DNA of 64,000 bases, taken from assembly GCF_004319545.1 (NCBI RefSeq), contig NZ_CP036313.1, positions 4,032,501 to 4,096,500 of the forward strand, written 5' to 3'. This document shows, piece after piece, positions 47,779 through 55,503 of the stretch. The position numbers were made by a program, and so were the translations under genes. The notes beneath the pieces are model-generated. The model made no database searches. It saw only the letters and a program-made list of their open reading frames with translations, and was not told the origin of the DNA. Numbering within the stretch: the stretch's first letter is position 1; every line of letters starts with the position of its first letter. Source of the DNA: Desulfobacter hydrogenophilus (GTDB taxonomy: Bacteria; Desulfobacterota; Desulfobacteria; Desulfobacterales; Desulfobacteraceae).

Positions 47779-48235
47779 ATGAACAAGGAAGAAATTTGCT
47801 CGTGAGTCGTAAGTTCTCTGACATTTTAACTGTTTGTTTTCATATACAATATCATTTTAATTGGTATCTTTTTTGTTTTTTTGTGCCATAATTTTGGCAC
47901 AAAGTTGGCACAGGTATGCCAAACAACTATTTTTCAGAAAGCCATAAATAGACTACCCATTGAAATTAAAGAGTATTTTCTTATAAAAGACTTACGACTC
48001 ACGAGAAATTTGTGAAAAAATCAGGAAGATTTTTCCAGGTATCGGTAAGTGCGGTATTGATCTTAATGTGAATTACGATGACGAAATCAATCAATGGTAC
48101 GTCAGCCTCATAAGGGACGGCAAGGAGCTGAAAACCTATCTGGAGAGCGGAGATGCCGAGTTGTGTATCGACGATAGTCTGGGCATAGAGATCGCACAAT
48201 TAAAAGACAGCATTGACCGGCGACCGGCAAATTGA
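47779..48235 (+). pseudogene. 80-residue protein gene split by a MITE
   Basis: ATG 47779 is preceded by AAGGAG and opens MNKEEIC; the frame then breaks at 47799. If the 207-bp element and one copy of the 7-bp duplication are removed, the frame reads on without stop to TGA at 48233-48235 and gives an 80-residue acidic protein with KIRKIFPGIGKCGIDLNV, NQWYVSLIRDGKELKTYLES and GDAELCIDDSLGIEIAQLKD. I do not recognise the family; the pattern fits a small alpha/beta protein. It lies 22 bp downstream of hflC. Confidence 0.8.
47799..48005. mobile_element. 207-bp MITE with perfect 15-bp inverted ends
   Basis: The ends CTCGTGAGTCGTAAG (47799-47813) and CTTACGACTCACGAG (47991-48005) are exact reverse complements, flanked by AAATTTG on both sides (47792-47798 and 48006-48012), a 7-bp target duplication. 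No protein is coded. Inside, TTGTGCCA and TGGCACAA form a hairpin near 47880-47901. None of the other insertion sequences in the window has these ends, so the helper transposase must be elsewhere. Confidence 0.9.
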
Positions 48236-48258
48236 AAAGTATGAAAGTAATTCAGTAA

Positions 48259-48885
48259 TGTTCTGGAAAATCTACTTTGGCCAAGCTGATCATGGGGATT
48301 CATGCACCCAGCCGGGGTATGATTCGGTTCATGGATGAAGATATCACCGACATGGCCATTGATAAGCGCTCCAGGGCCGGTATCGCCTATGGCTTTCAGC
48401 ATTCAGCCCGGTTTAAGGGCATCACCTTCCGGGATCTGCTGGCCATTGCATCGGGACAGGACGATGAAGATACACTGGTCAGAATTCTCTCCCGGGTAGG
48501 GATATGTTCCATGGATTTTCTTGACAAATCCGTGGATGCAAAACTTTCGGGTGGAGAGATCAAAAAGATTGAGATGGCCACCATTATTGCAAGAAGTCCA
48601 AAACTGGCAATCTATGATGAGCCGGATACGGGTATTGATCTGTGGACTATCCGGCCCATGGTGGATCTCATCCGCAGGGAGAACCGGGAAAACAACAACA
48701 CCACCATTGTGGTCAGCCATAACAGGGCCTTTCTTGAGGCAGCCGATACTCTTCTGCTGATTAAAGGCGGAAAAATCGCCTATACCGGCGATATAGACGG
48801 TGCCAAAGTGATGCTGGATGATCAGGGTATCTGTACCTTAAATGATTTATGCCGTGAGGAAAACAATGCTGAATGCTATCGATAA
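48259..48885 (+). pseudogene. 5'-truncated sufC-like ABC ATPase
   Basis: The frame starts inside the Walker A loop: a stop codon (48256-48258) is directly followed by CSGKSTLAKLIMGI, so the first 40-odd residues and the first glycines of the loop are missing. The rest is well kept: GIAYGFQHSARFKGITFRDLL, the signature DAKLSGGEIKKIEMA, Walker B PKLAIYDEPDTGIDL and VVSHNRAFL. It is closest to SufC of the archaeal-type two-gene SufCB system. A TTG at 48277 could start a shorter product without an ATP site. It overlaps the following chimeric frame by 20 bp, as real sufC-sufB pairs do. Confidence 0.75.
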
Positions 48886-49561
48886 ACAAATTTTAAAGGA
48901 AGTGGCTGGATTTGAAAAGATTCCGAAAGGGGCTTATAACATACGCAAGAACGGAAAACTGCTCTGCAGGAAAGTCTCTGTGAATATCGACATCCGCACC
49001 CATGAAGAAAAAAGCGGGATTATTGTGGAGATAGCACCAGGTACAAAAAACGAGTCGCTTCACATTCCGGTAATCCTTTCCCGGGCCGGCAAACCGCTGT
49101 CATTCGGGCAGATCATTGAAAAGGCAATTGCTATCTATACTGCCAGCCAGGACCAAGAAAGCAATATTAATGATAATTTAAGCGTTAATATTAACGATAA
49201 TACAAACAAAGTTCAGGGCGATAAATCAACCATACCTACCCGTGAAAGCCAAACCGAAATGTTTGATGAAAAACCGGCATCGGGTCACATACCGGATGAA
49301 ATCCCGGATCGGGCAGACAAGGAAGTTTATAAAGCGTGGTTGTTTTCAAAAATAAGCGGGTTGAAAGATTCCGGTATGGGTTGGGTAGAAATTAAAGAAA
49401 GACTAAATTCACAGAGCATTGTGACTGTAATGGGTAAGGCATGGGGCCGAGGTGTGGTCCAGGTGTTTTATAAACGTGAACTGGAGAAAAGAGGGGTCAA
49501 TGAATATGGGTGTACCAATAAAAATGAAATAGCAAATAAATCTATAAGTTACAATATTTAA
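48866..49561 (+). CDS. chimeric ORF: SufB N-terminus joined to an unknown C-terminal part
   Basis: 231 residues. The first ~73 (IDKQILKEVAGFEKIPKGAY, NIRKNGKLLCRK, GIIVEIAPGTKNESLHIPVI) are the start of a SufB/SufD-type scaffold protein. After LSRAGKPL the similarity ends and a low-complexity stretch rich in Asn and Asp (NINDNLSVNINDNTNK) leads to a basic C-terminus, GMGWVEIKERLNSQSIVTVM followed by GKAWGRGVVQVFYKRELEK, which resembles the helix-turn-helix tail of recombinases (LNxxGIxTxxGxxW). The junction is near 49085. Either an accidental fusion or a new protein; no function can be given. Confidence 0.55.
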   Translation: MLNAIDKQILKEVAGFEKIPKGAYNIRKNGKLLCRKVSVNIDIRTHEEKSGIIVEIAPGTKNESLHIPVILSRAGKPLSFGQIIEKAIAIYTASQDQESNINDNLSVNINDNTNKVQGDKSTIPTRESQTEMFDEKPASGHIPDEIPDRADKEVYKAWLFSKISGLKDSGMGWVEIKERLNSQSIVTVMGKAWGRGVVQVFYKRELEKRGVNEYGCTNKNEIANKSISYNI

Positions 49562-49603
49562 TCACAGCATGAATCGCGTACAAGTTGTGGTGTGGTAAGA
49601 TTC

Positions 49604-49652
49604 AAAAAGTGTAACGCGTACCCCGCAGTTTCATGACGAAATAATGTAACGG
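49604..49652 (+). repeat. left-end transposase-binding-like motifs
   Basis: AAAAAGTGTAACGCG (49604-49618) and AAATAATGTAACGG (49639-49652), 35 bp apart, direct orientation. The second is identical to the reverse complement of both right-end motifs. Confidence 0.65.
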
Positions 49653-49657
49653 GCAGA

Positions 49658-49727
49658 TATCCCGCCGCTATATCCCGCCAATCAAATAAAAAATCATACC
49701 CCGCCTATCCCGCCGATAGACCTCGCC
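49658..49727 (+). repeat. five-copy iteron-like array TATCCCGCC
   Basis: TATCCCGCC at 49658, 49671 and 49706, TACCCCGCC at 49697 and GACCTCGCC at 49719. The first pair and the last pair are each 13 bp apart. The array lies just inside the left-end motifs and upstream of the first accessory gene; it could bind a regulator or initiator. Confidence 0.65.
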
Positions 49728-49788
49728 GCTGCTTCTTTCAAAATTTGGTACATATAATCTCCCTGATTCAAATTTTGGAGAAGAAATA

Positions 49789-50166
49789 ATGGCAAAGAAT
49801 TCACGTGGAAGACGACCTTGCTCTATTTGCCGGAAATGGTTCACCCCTGATGTAAGACAAAAAGGGCGGCAGAAAACATGTCGTTCGGCTTGCCAAAAAG
49901 AGCTTCATCGAAGGCAATGTGAAAAGTGGAACAGGAAAAACAAAGCTGTTTGCAAAAACAATTATCTGGCAAAAAAACTTGAAGAAGCTGAGGAGCAACA
50001 AACATCTGGGAACCTTCCTTCGCTTTCATATCAAAAACAGACAAAACCTGTTTTGCCAATGGAAGTCATTATAGCAGAATACGGGATCAAGCCGGCAATT
50101 ATCATTCAATATCTGGTTACCCAGGTTATCAGCCATAACAATGAAAAAATACAGGGATTCCCATAA
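49789..50166 (+). CDS. small cysteine-rich (zinc-finger-like) protein of the transposon
   Basis: 125 residues, GGAGAAG upstream. RRPCSICRKWFTPDVRQK and KTCRSACQKELHRRQCEKWN carry a CxxC, a CxxxC and a His/Cys set that could bind zinc, in a very basic context. The C-terminal half (EVIIAEYGIKPAIIIQYLVT) is hydrophobic. Similar small proteins precede DDE transposases in related anaerobes, as far as I can judge. It may bind DNA; a role as target selector is speculation. Confidence 0.65.
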   Translation: MAKNSRGRRPCSICRKWFTPDVRQKGRQKTCRSACQKELHRRQCEKWNRKNKAVCKNNYLAKKLEEAEEQQTSGNLPSLSYQKQTKPVLPMEVIIAEYGIKPAIIIQYLVTQVISHNNEKIQGFP

Positions 50167-50185
50167 AAGACCCTCTGGCATAAAC

Positions 50186-50394
50186 GACTAATCGAGTATA
50201 GATTTTAAGATACATGATTGGAATAACTCATTGTAATATAAAGGGATATTAACAGACTAATCGAGTTTTGATTCTAAGAGACATCATGAGGATAACCAAC
50301 TGATAATACAAGTAGATATCAACAGAATAATCTCTATCTCAGTTTAAGAGGCAACTGACAGGCGACTCTAACCGGTGATATAAAAAAGCACCTG
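50186..50394 (+). repeat. three tandem imperfect 70-bp repeats
   Basis: Units at 50186-50254, 50255-50324 and 50325-50394 (69, 70 and 70 bp). Units one and two start GACTAATCGAGT and share TAAGAxACAT, GATAAC/GAATAAC, GATAT and ATCAACA/ATTAACA; unit three starts GAATAATC and is more diverged. They fill the space between two accessory genes, ending at the ribosome site of the CHC2 gene. A related sequence is found at 63427. Confidence 0.75.
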
Positions 50395-50420
50395 AAATTT
50401 TAAAAATAAGGAGGTGTCTT

Positions 50421-50777
50421 GTGAAAAACAGATTTTCATCCCGGCAATTATTTGAACTGAGAAACAATATCCCTGTAGATGTGTTGATCAGGGACCATTT
50501 ACAGATTCTATCCAAGATTAGAGATGGTTATTTTCGTTTTCTATGCCCTTTGTGCAATGAATTTCAAACCGCTGTAAATCCAGCCACGAACCTGGCCAGG
50601 TGCTTCAGATGCGAAAAAAATTTTAATACCATTGACCTTGTCATGAAAATCAAGGGCTATGGATTTAGGGATAGTGTCTTGTTTTTGAAACAAATAAATA
50701 CTGTACCCCAGGTTCAGGCCGCAAAATTGACGGCCCTTGCCGCTATGGTCGGCAGGCCTATGCCGGGAGGGCAGTGA
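50421..50777 (+). CDS. CHC2-type zinc-finger protein
   Basis: 118 residues from GTG 50421 with AAGGAGG ahead. YFRFLCPLCNEFQTAVNPAT and NLARCFRCEKNFNTIDLVMK resemble the zinc-binding domain of DnaG-type primases, in which CxxC and CxxC hold the zinc; the catalytic TOPRIM part is absent. It may recognise single-stranded DNA or DNA ends. The stop overlaps the next start (GTGA). Confidence 0.72.
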   Translation: MKNRFSSRQLFELRNNIPVDVLIRDHLQILSKIRDGYFRFLCPLCNEFQTAVNPATNLARCFRCEKNFNTIDLVMKIKGYGFRDSVLFLKQINTVPQVQAAKLTALAAMVGRPMPGGQ

Positions 50778-51337
50778 GTATGGAACGGCTGCTTGAGCTT
50801 GAAACCCTGATTGGTCGAAATCAAGAATGTTTTTACAAAATCGGCCAAGCCTTGAAAGAAATTCGTGAGAATCGTTTGTACAAGCAGGCTCTGTTTGAGT
50901 CATTTGAGGCATATACCAGGGCACGGTGGGATATGGGCAAAGCCCATGCTTACCGGCTGATTCGAGCCTATGAAGTAATTTACAACCTGTCTCCAATTGG
51001 AGACAAACTGCCGGCCAACGAATCCCAGATCCGCCCCCTTACTCAAATGGATTCCATAGAACAACGCCGTATCTGGAGGGCGATTATAAACAGTGGCATG
51101 GAACTGACCGCACGAAATATCAAAAAATTTATTGAGGACCAGAAAACGGCTCCGGTAAGTAAACCGGATCTGACAGATCGAATTACCCATGAATACATGG
51201 CTGTTGTAAAGGCAATGCTTGAACAGGTCCGTGTGGCTCAGCATGATCATTGGCAGAAGACCTCCCGCCAGGCAGCATTGTTGTGGCATCGGGTCATATA
51301 CGAAAAGATTGTATCAAAGGGGGCAGATAATGGATGA
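50774..51337 (+). CDS. predicted DNA-binding accessory protein
   Basis: 187 residues from GTG 50774 (or ATG 50780). The first half (ECFYKIGQALKEIRENRLYK, FEAYTRARWDMGKAHAYRLI) resembles the helical domain of phage and plasmid DUF3102-like or KilA-like factors that act with ParB-like proteins. The last part is helical too. The gene overlaps the transposase gene by 8 bp and is read as part of one operon. Function unknown. Confidence 0.6.
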   Translation: MSMERLLELETLIGRNQECFYKIGQALKEIRENRLYKQALFESFEAYTRARWDMGKAHAYRLIRAYEVIYNLSPIGDKLPANESQIRPLTQMDSIEQRRIWRAIINSGMELTARNIKKFIEDQKTAPVSKPDLTDRITHEYMAVVKAMLEQVRVAQHDHWQKTSRQAALLWHRVIYEKIVSKGADNG

Positions 51338-52997
51338 CCTGACTATTGATGACCGCTTTCATTTACTGCTGCACAAAAAAATCATGAATAAAACCGGATC
51401 TACCAAGAGACGGTCCAAAAAATATTACAAGGACCAGTACAAGAAAACCGGAATTATCCCGGCGCCCCTTTTACTGGTTGAAAAAGGAATTATGGAAGGC
51501 CGTAAGTGCAGCGGACGGCCCAGAGCAATAGATGAGCAAACCAAAAGACGGTTTATTGAGATGGTCAAGGCGTCATGCGACCCCTCATCCCAGGGATTCA
51601 TTTTTATCACCCGGAAAGCCAGAACCATTAAAAATTATCATCACTGGCTTGAACAAGAGCTGGGCAGAACCATCAGTCTTCCGGCACTTCGGCGATGTGT
51701 CAAAAGGGAAAATCTCAAATTTTACCTGGAAAAAGAGGATAAGCAGGATCAGGTCCCGGTAATGCATGCCTTCAAGTCGGTGCCGGTATTTGCTTTGATC
51801 CAGGTTGACGGCTGTAAATTTCAATATTTAAGGATCAGAGATGAACACGGTAACTGGCAAAAACCACAGGTAATTGAAATATTTGATACCGCTTCCAGGA
51901 AAATGTTTATTCTGGACTTTTATTTTACCGAAAGCAGCCTGAACTCTGTGGATCTTTTTACCCGTTTTTTGTTGAGTACCCCTTTGCCTTTGCAAAAAAT
52001 TGGTATCAGACCTGACCAGGCAAAAGGATTTTTAAATCTAAAACGCCCCATCAATGCCATTAACCTGAAGCATTCTACACCGCAAGGCTTCTATTTGGCA
52101 CCGGATTTTTCAAAGGCGTATTCACCCAAAGATAAGGCACATCTAGAATCTTCACACCGGAGCCTGCACAATTTTGAAATACGTATTATCAAAGCCTTTG
52201 AGGACAGGATTGTGAAAACCGTTACCGAATATGACTTCAAGCGGGGAAGAAAGGAAAAAATTACTGTAACCCTTCTTGATATAAGCCTTCAGGAACTAAG
52301 GAGCAGCACTATGCTCAGCGAATATCGTAACGAACATAATCATACACAACATTATTTTACCGAAGACGGGGTGGTCAGTGCCTGGGTGCCGGCACAGAAA
52401 TTTGATGATTTTTTATCAAACCAGGCAGATACCCTGAATTTTACCCCGGACCAGGTTCAGGAATATATGAAATACGGCTACAGGAAAATCAAAGCCACCG
52501 TATCCAAAACCAGGACCATCCGCCATGACAAGCGCGATTATTATGTGACCCGTGGTGCAGATAAGTTCAGCAAACATAAAAGCACACCGGTGAAAATATC
52601 CAAATACAAGGACAAGCTTTTTATTTTTGAGCAGGGTGAAGACGGTATACTGTTGGGCGAAGCCATTGCAAAAAAGCCGTTTGACAGACCGCCGGCACCA
52701 GAACCTTCGCCTGTGCCGCCTGATGAACTTGACACCATTATCGCTCTTTTAGAAAAGCACAATATGGCCGTTGACCGGCCTGTTTTAGTCGACGTTTTTC
52801 ATAAGGGCCTCACCCTGGCCCGGGCGGAACAAGTGCTTGATCATAATCAATCAAGGTACGCGGATTACACAAAAAAGATAAACCAGCCGGATGACCGTAA
52901 AAATCAGGCCCTGTTCAATGCATTTATGCTTGATTGCCAAAAATCGTTAAATACGAACCATGTAGCCATTTATGCATCCCATGGAGACATAACATGA
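51330..52997 (+). CDS. DDE transposase of the Mu A/TniA/IstA type (retroviral-integrase fold)
   Basis: 555 residues from ATG 51330. A helix-turn-helix N-terminus (CSGRPRAIDEQTKRRFIEMV) is followed by the rve catalytic core: Asp160 (FALIQVDGCKF), Asp229 (IGIRPDQAKGF) and Glu273 (KAHLESSHRSL). Beyond it comes a beta-barrel DNA-binding domain (YYVTRGADKFSKHKSTPVKI). It cuts and joins transposon ends with help of the ATPase encoded next. The D-D-E spacing is credible, but family rank (IS21-like versus Tn7/Mu-like) is open. The frame is intact. Its stop overlaps the ATPase start (ATGA). Confidence 0.8.
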   Translation: MDDLTIDDRFHLLLHKKIMNKTGSTKRRSKKYYKDQYKKTGIIPAPLLLVEKGIMEGRKCSGRPRAIDEQTKRRFIEMVKASCDPSSQGFIFITRKARTIKNYHHWLEQELGRTISLPALRRCVKRENLKFYLEKEDKQDQVPVMHAFKSVPVFALIQVDGCKFQYLRIRDEHGNWQKPQVIEIFDTASRKMFILDFYFTESSLNSVDLFTRFLLSTPLPLQKIGIRPDQAKGFLNLKRPINAINLKHSTPQGFYLAPDFSKAYSPKDKAHLESSHRSLHNFEIRIIKAFEDRIVKTVTEYDFKRGRKEKITVTLLDISLQELRSSTMLSEYRNEHNHTQHYFTEDGVVSAWVPAQKFDDFLSNQADTLNFTPDQVQEYMKYGYRKIKATVSKTRTIRHDKRDYYVTRGADKFSKHKSTPVKISKYKDKLFIFEQGEDGILLGEAIAKKPFDRPPAPEPSPVPPDELDTIIALLEKHNMAVDRPVLVDVFHKGLTLARAEQVLDHNQSRYADYTKKINQPDDRKNQALFNAFMLDCQKSLNTNHVAIYASHGDIT

Positions 52998-53341
52998 AAG
53001 AGGATTTTATCAGTGATAAACGAAGGGTCTCATACTTGGCTGCCACTTATAACCGGATCTACAGAGGCCAAAGCGTGCTCATGGAGGGTGATTTTGGTGC
53101 AGGAAAAACTCGGTTTTTAAAATTGCTGCATCCCAAAAAGCTCCATGCTGTATGGGTTGAGTCTCTGTTCAACATACATGAAACCCTGGCCGCGATACTT
53201 AAGGAATTAAATTATGAGGCCACCGCCACCTACCGCCGAACTCCCCAGTACCTGAAAATGATCTGTAATCTCTCCAATTGTTTTATCATTATAGATGAGG
53301 CCAATGACTTGGACACCCGGGTTTGGCCATATCTTAAACGG

Positions 53342-54880
53342 CTCAACTTTCGGTGATTAAAAATGATAGTGAATAAAAACACAACAAACTGATTTTATTA
53401 TTTAAATTGACGAATTTCACTTTATATGATACGCTTTGTTTACCACTAAACAAACATTTCATACAAAGGAAATTCGCCAAAATGAATACTACCCTTACCA
53501 ACGTAGAAAATCAAATGACAAATTCAGAACAAATCGGCGTACTCAATGATTATTTTACAAAATTCAAAATTGGTAAGTTATTGAATCAATCAGGAATCGT
53601 TAAAACCAAAGGAGCCTCACCGCTTGCCATTTTCACAGCCCTATTTAACTTGGCATTTCACAACAAGAATTTATACCAGGGCATTGTGAAAAATAAAAAA
53701 GTTGATGTCGATAAGGACGCCGCTTACAATTTTTTGAACTCTCCAACATATAACTGGCGGCGGTTTACCCTTCAGCTCTGCCGCCGAATTTATTTTATCA
53801 TCAGAAAGCTCCTTGATGATTCTTCTGAAGAAGTTCTTATCTTCGACGATTCTACCTATAGCAGAAACCGTTCTAAAAAAGTCGAGCTTTTATCCCGGGT
53901 GTTTGATCATACAGATATGAAGTACATCAAAGGATTCCGGATGCTGACTCTTGGCTGGTCTGACGGTAACAGTTTTCTTGGACTTGATTTTGCCCTTTTA
54001 TCATCTGTAGACAAAAAGAATCGATACAATGAAATAAATCCTGATATTGATAAAAGGACCTGCGGATATCATCGCCGCCAGGAAGCGGTTACAAAAACCA
54101 CAGCCCATCTCGTACCGATGGTAAAAAGAGCCCTTGATATGGGTGTCCGGGCTAAGTATATTTTAATGGACAGTTGGTTTTCGATGCCGTCAGCAATCGC
54201 AAATTTGCGGGAATACATACACGTCATATGCATGCTGAAAGATCATCCAAAATGGCTTTATGAATATCAAGGCAAAAAGCTTAGGCTGTCCGAACTCTAT
54301 GGAAAATTGAAGAAAAAACGAGGAAGAGCAAAAGTCAAAGCCCAAGCTATTGTTACTCTTTCCAACGGCAAGCAGGCAAAAATCATTTTTGTTCCCTGTG
54401 ATAAAAAACGTGGCTGGCTTGCACTCCTGTCGACAGATTTGGCCCTTCCTAATGAAGAAATCATTCGTCTGTACGGCAAACGTTGGGATATAGAGGTCTT
54501 TTTCAAAATGTGCAAACAGCACTTAAAATTGGTGAAGGAAATACAAATTCGAAATTACGATGGCCTTGTGGGCCATACATCTCTGGTTATTGCCAGGTAT
54601 AATATTCTCAGCCTTTATCAGCGGCAATGTATGGATCAGAGATCATTCGGGGAGCTCTTCAGGGCCTGTAACGATGAGATGACCAATTTGTCTTTTATGG
54701 TTTCTTTGGAGCGGATCATGCGTTTAGCTTTGGTAAATATTCGGCAATTATTTAATTTTACCGAGCGTATGGTTCAAGTGATGCTTGATCAGGTAATGGG
54801 CCAAGCTCTCAAGTATTTCGGTTTTTCAAGTAGGCCTGAGGAATTATTGGGGGTGTAAATTTACTCCTCCGAAAGTTGAG
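53342..54880 (+). mobile_element. IS4-like insertion sequence
   Basis: 1,539 bp. Inverted ends CTCAACTTTCGG (53342-53353) and CCGAAAGTTGAG (54869-54880). The flanks TTAAACGG (53334-53341) and TTAAAAGG (54881-54888) are an 8-bp target duplication with one later change. Confidence 0.88.
53482..54858 (+). CDS. IS4-like DDE transposase
   Basis: 458 residues from ATG 53482 (AAGGAAA upstream; earlier in-frame starts are inside the IS end). Catalytic acids are seen as EVLIFDDSTYSRN (first D), YILMDSWFSMPS (second D) and the IS4-type YREK signature YGKRWDIEVFFKMCK (Tyr, Arg, Glu, Lys in Y-2-R-3-E-6-K spacing). The frame is intact, so the IS may still be active. Confidence 0.88.
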   Translation: MNTTLTNVENQMTNSEQIGVLNDYFTKFKIGKLLNQSGIVKTKGASPLAIFTALFNLAFHNKNLYQGIVKNKKVDVDKDAAYNFLNSPTYNWRRFTLQLCRRIYFIIRKLLDDSSEEVLIFDDSTYSRNRSKKVELLSRVFDHTDMKYIKGFRMLTLGWSDGNSFLGLDFALLSSVDKKNRYNEINPDIDKRTCGYHRRQEAVTKTTAHLVPMVKRALDMGVRAKYILMDSWFSMPSAIANLREYIHVICMLKDHPKWLYEYQGKKLRLSELYGKLKKKRGRAKVKAQAIVTLSNGKQAKIIFVPCDKKRGWLALLSTDLALPNEEIIRLYGKRWDIEVFFKMCKQHLKLVKEIQIRNYDGLVGHTSLVIARYNILSLYQRQCMDQRSFGELFRACNDEMTNLSFMVSLERIMRLALVNIRQLFNFTERMVQVMLDQVMGQALKYFGFSSRPEELLGV

Positions 54881-55230
54881 TTAAAAGGATTATTGATGCC
54901 GGGGTTCCCATCGTATTTGCAGGACTTCCGAATGTGAGAACTTATTTGAGCCGGAACCATCCTGATATACTCAGCCGGTTGAAAACCCTGATTTTGTATC
55001 CCATAGAGGTCGAGGACTTCATTGAAAAATACAAAGATATCCAGCAGGAAGCCGTTGAACAGATTTATATGTCCGTTAAGGGCGATATGCGCAAATTTAA
55101 AGAAATCTGTACAGACTGCCGGGACAGGGCAAAGGAGTTAAACCACCAATTTGTTGATATTAATCTTGCCCTGGAATTTATATCAGATCTCCCTCCTCAA
55201 TAATCCTTACCACAACTTATCTGCATTAAC

Positions 55231-55262
55231 AGGCCATCCTTGGTATAATCCGAGGTTGGCCT
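55231..55262 (+). terminator. hairpin after the transposition ATPase gene
   Basis: AGGCCATCCTTGG and CCGAGGTTGGCCT pair at 11 of 13 positions around TATAAT, followed by GCCTGTATTTTAT. It would end the transposon operon. Confidence 0.6.
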
Positions 55263-55358
55263 GCCTGTATTTTATCCTCATATGTTTTGACGCCGATTTC
55301 TGTTTGATTCATTTTTGAAAAACGCCAAACCACAGATCATTATTGAATTTTTCTTACG

Positions 55359-55477
55359 CCGTTACATTATTTTGTAACTCTGCTTTTATTGGTGTTTCGC
55401 TACAACAAGTTTAAATCAAAAACAAATTTGACATTTTTGTTAGAATCTTAAATCCATAATACCGTTACATTATTTGA
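55359..55477 (-). repeat. right-end transposase-binding-like motifs
   Basis: CCGTTACATTATTTTG (55359-55374) and CCGTTACATTATTTGA (55462-55477), in inverted orientation to the left-end motifs. Confidence 0.65.
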
Positions 55478-55503
55478 ATCTCATCAGTGGTGAAAGCATT
55501 GAC

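Larger units (their letters stand above)
52994..55203 (+). pseudogene. AAA+ transposition ATPase (MuB/TniB/IstB type) interrupted by an IS
   Basis: The first part (52994-53341) has Walker A EGDFGAGKTRFLKLL (residues 31-45) and Walker B CFIIIDEAND (about 95-104). It breaks after YLKR, where the IS4-like element begins. The rest resumes at 54889 with IIDAGVPIVFAGLPNVRTYL, the sensor-1 region, and ends at 55203. Removing the IS with one copy of the duplicated target gives one clean frame of 220 residues. Such ATPases choose targets and activate the DDE transposase, so the transposon is probably no longer self-mobile. Confidence 0.85.
49604..55477 (+). mobile_element. DDE/AAA+ two-gene transposon with accessory genes (damaged)
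   Basis: Paired copies of an end motif mark both sides: AAAAAGTGTAACGCG (49604) and AAATAATGTAACGG (49639) on the left, and their reverse complement CCGTTACATTATTT at 55359 and 55462 on the right. Inside lie a zinc-finger-like gene, a CHC2-type gene, a DNA-binding-like gene, a Mu/TniA/IstA-type transposase and a MuB/TniB-type ATPase broken by an IS. Multiple end sites with two transposition genes fit the Mu/Tn552/Tn7-like logic. No TnsA, TniQ/TnsD or Cas protein is seen. Exact outer ends and target duplication were not found. Confidence 0.6.
55204..55503. other. right end of the transposon
   Basis: 300 bp without a gene. It contains a terminator-like hairpin (55231-55262) directly after the ATPase stop and two end motifs (55359 and 55462). 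The short match between CACAGCATGAATC at 49563 and the reverse of GACTCATGCTGTAA near 55501 may be chance. Confidence 0.55.

Noticed and set aside
50186..50394. CRISPR array
   Set aside because: The units are tandem with no spacers and are diverged over their whole length; no cas genes occur in the window.
49604..55477. CRISPR-associated or Tn7-type targeted transposon
   Set aside because: No TnsA, TniQ/TnsD or Cas gene is present; the accessory genes are of other kinds.
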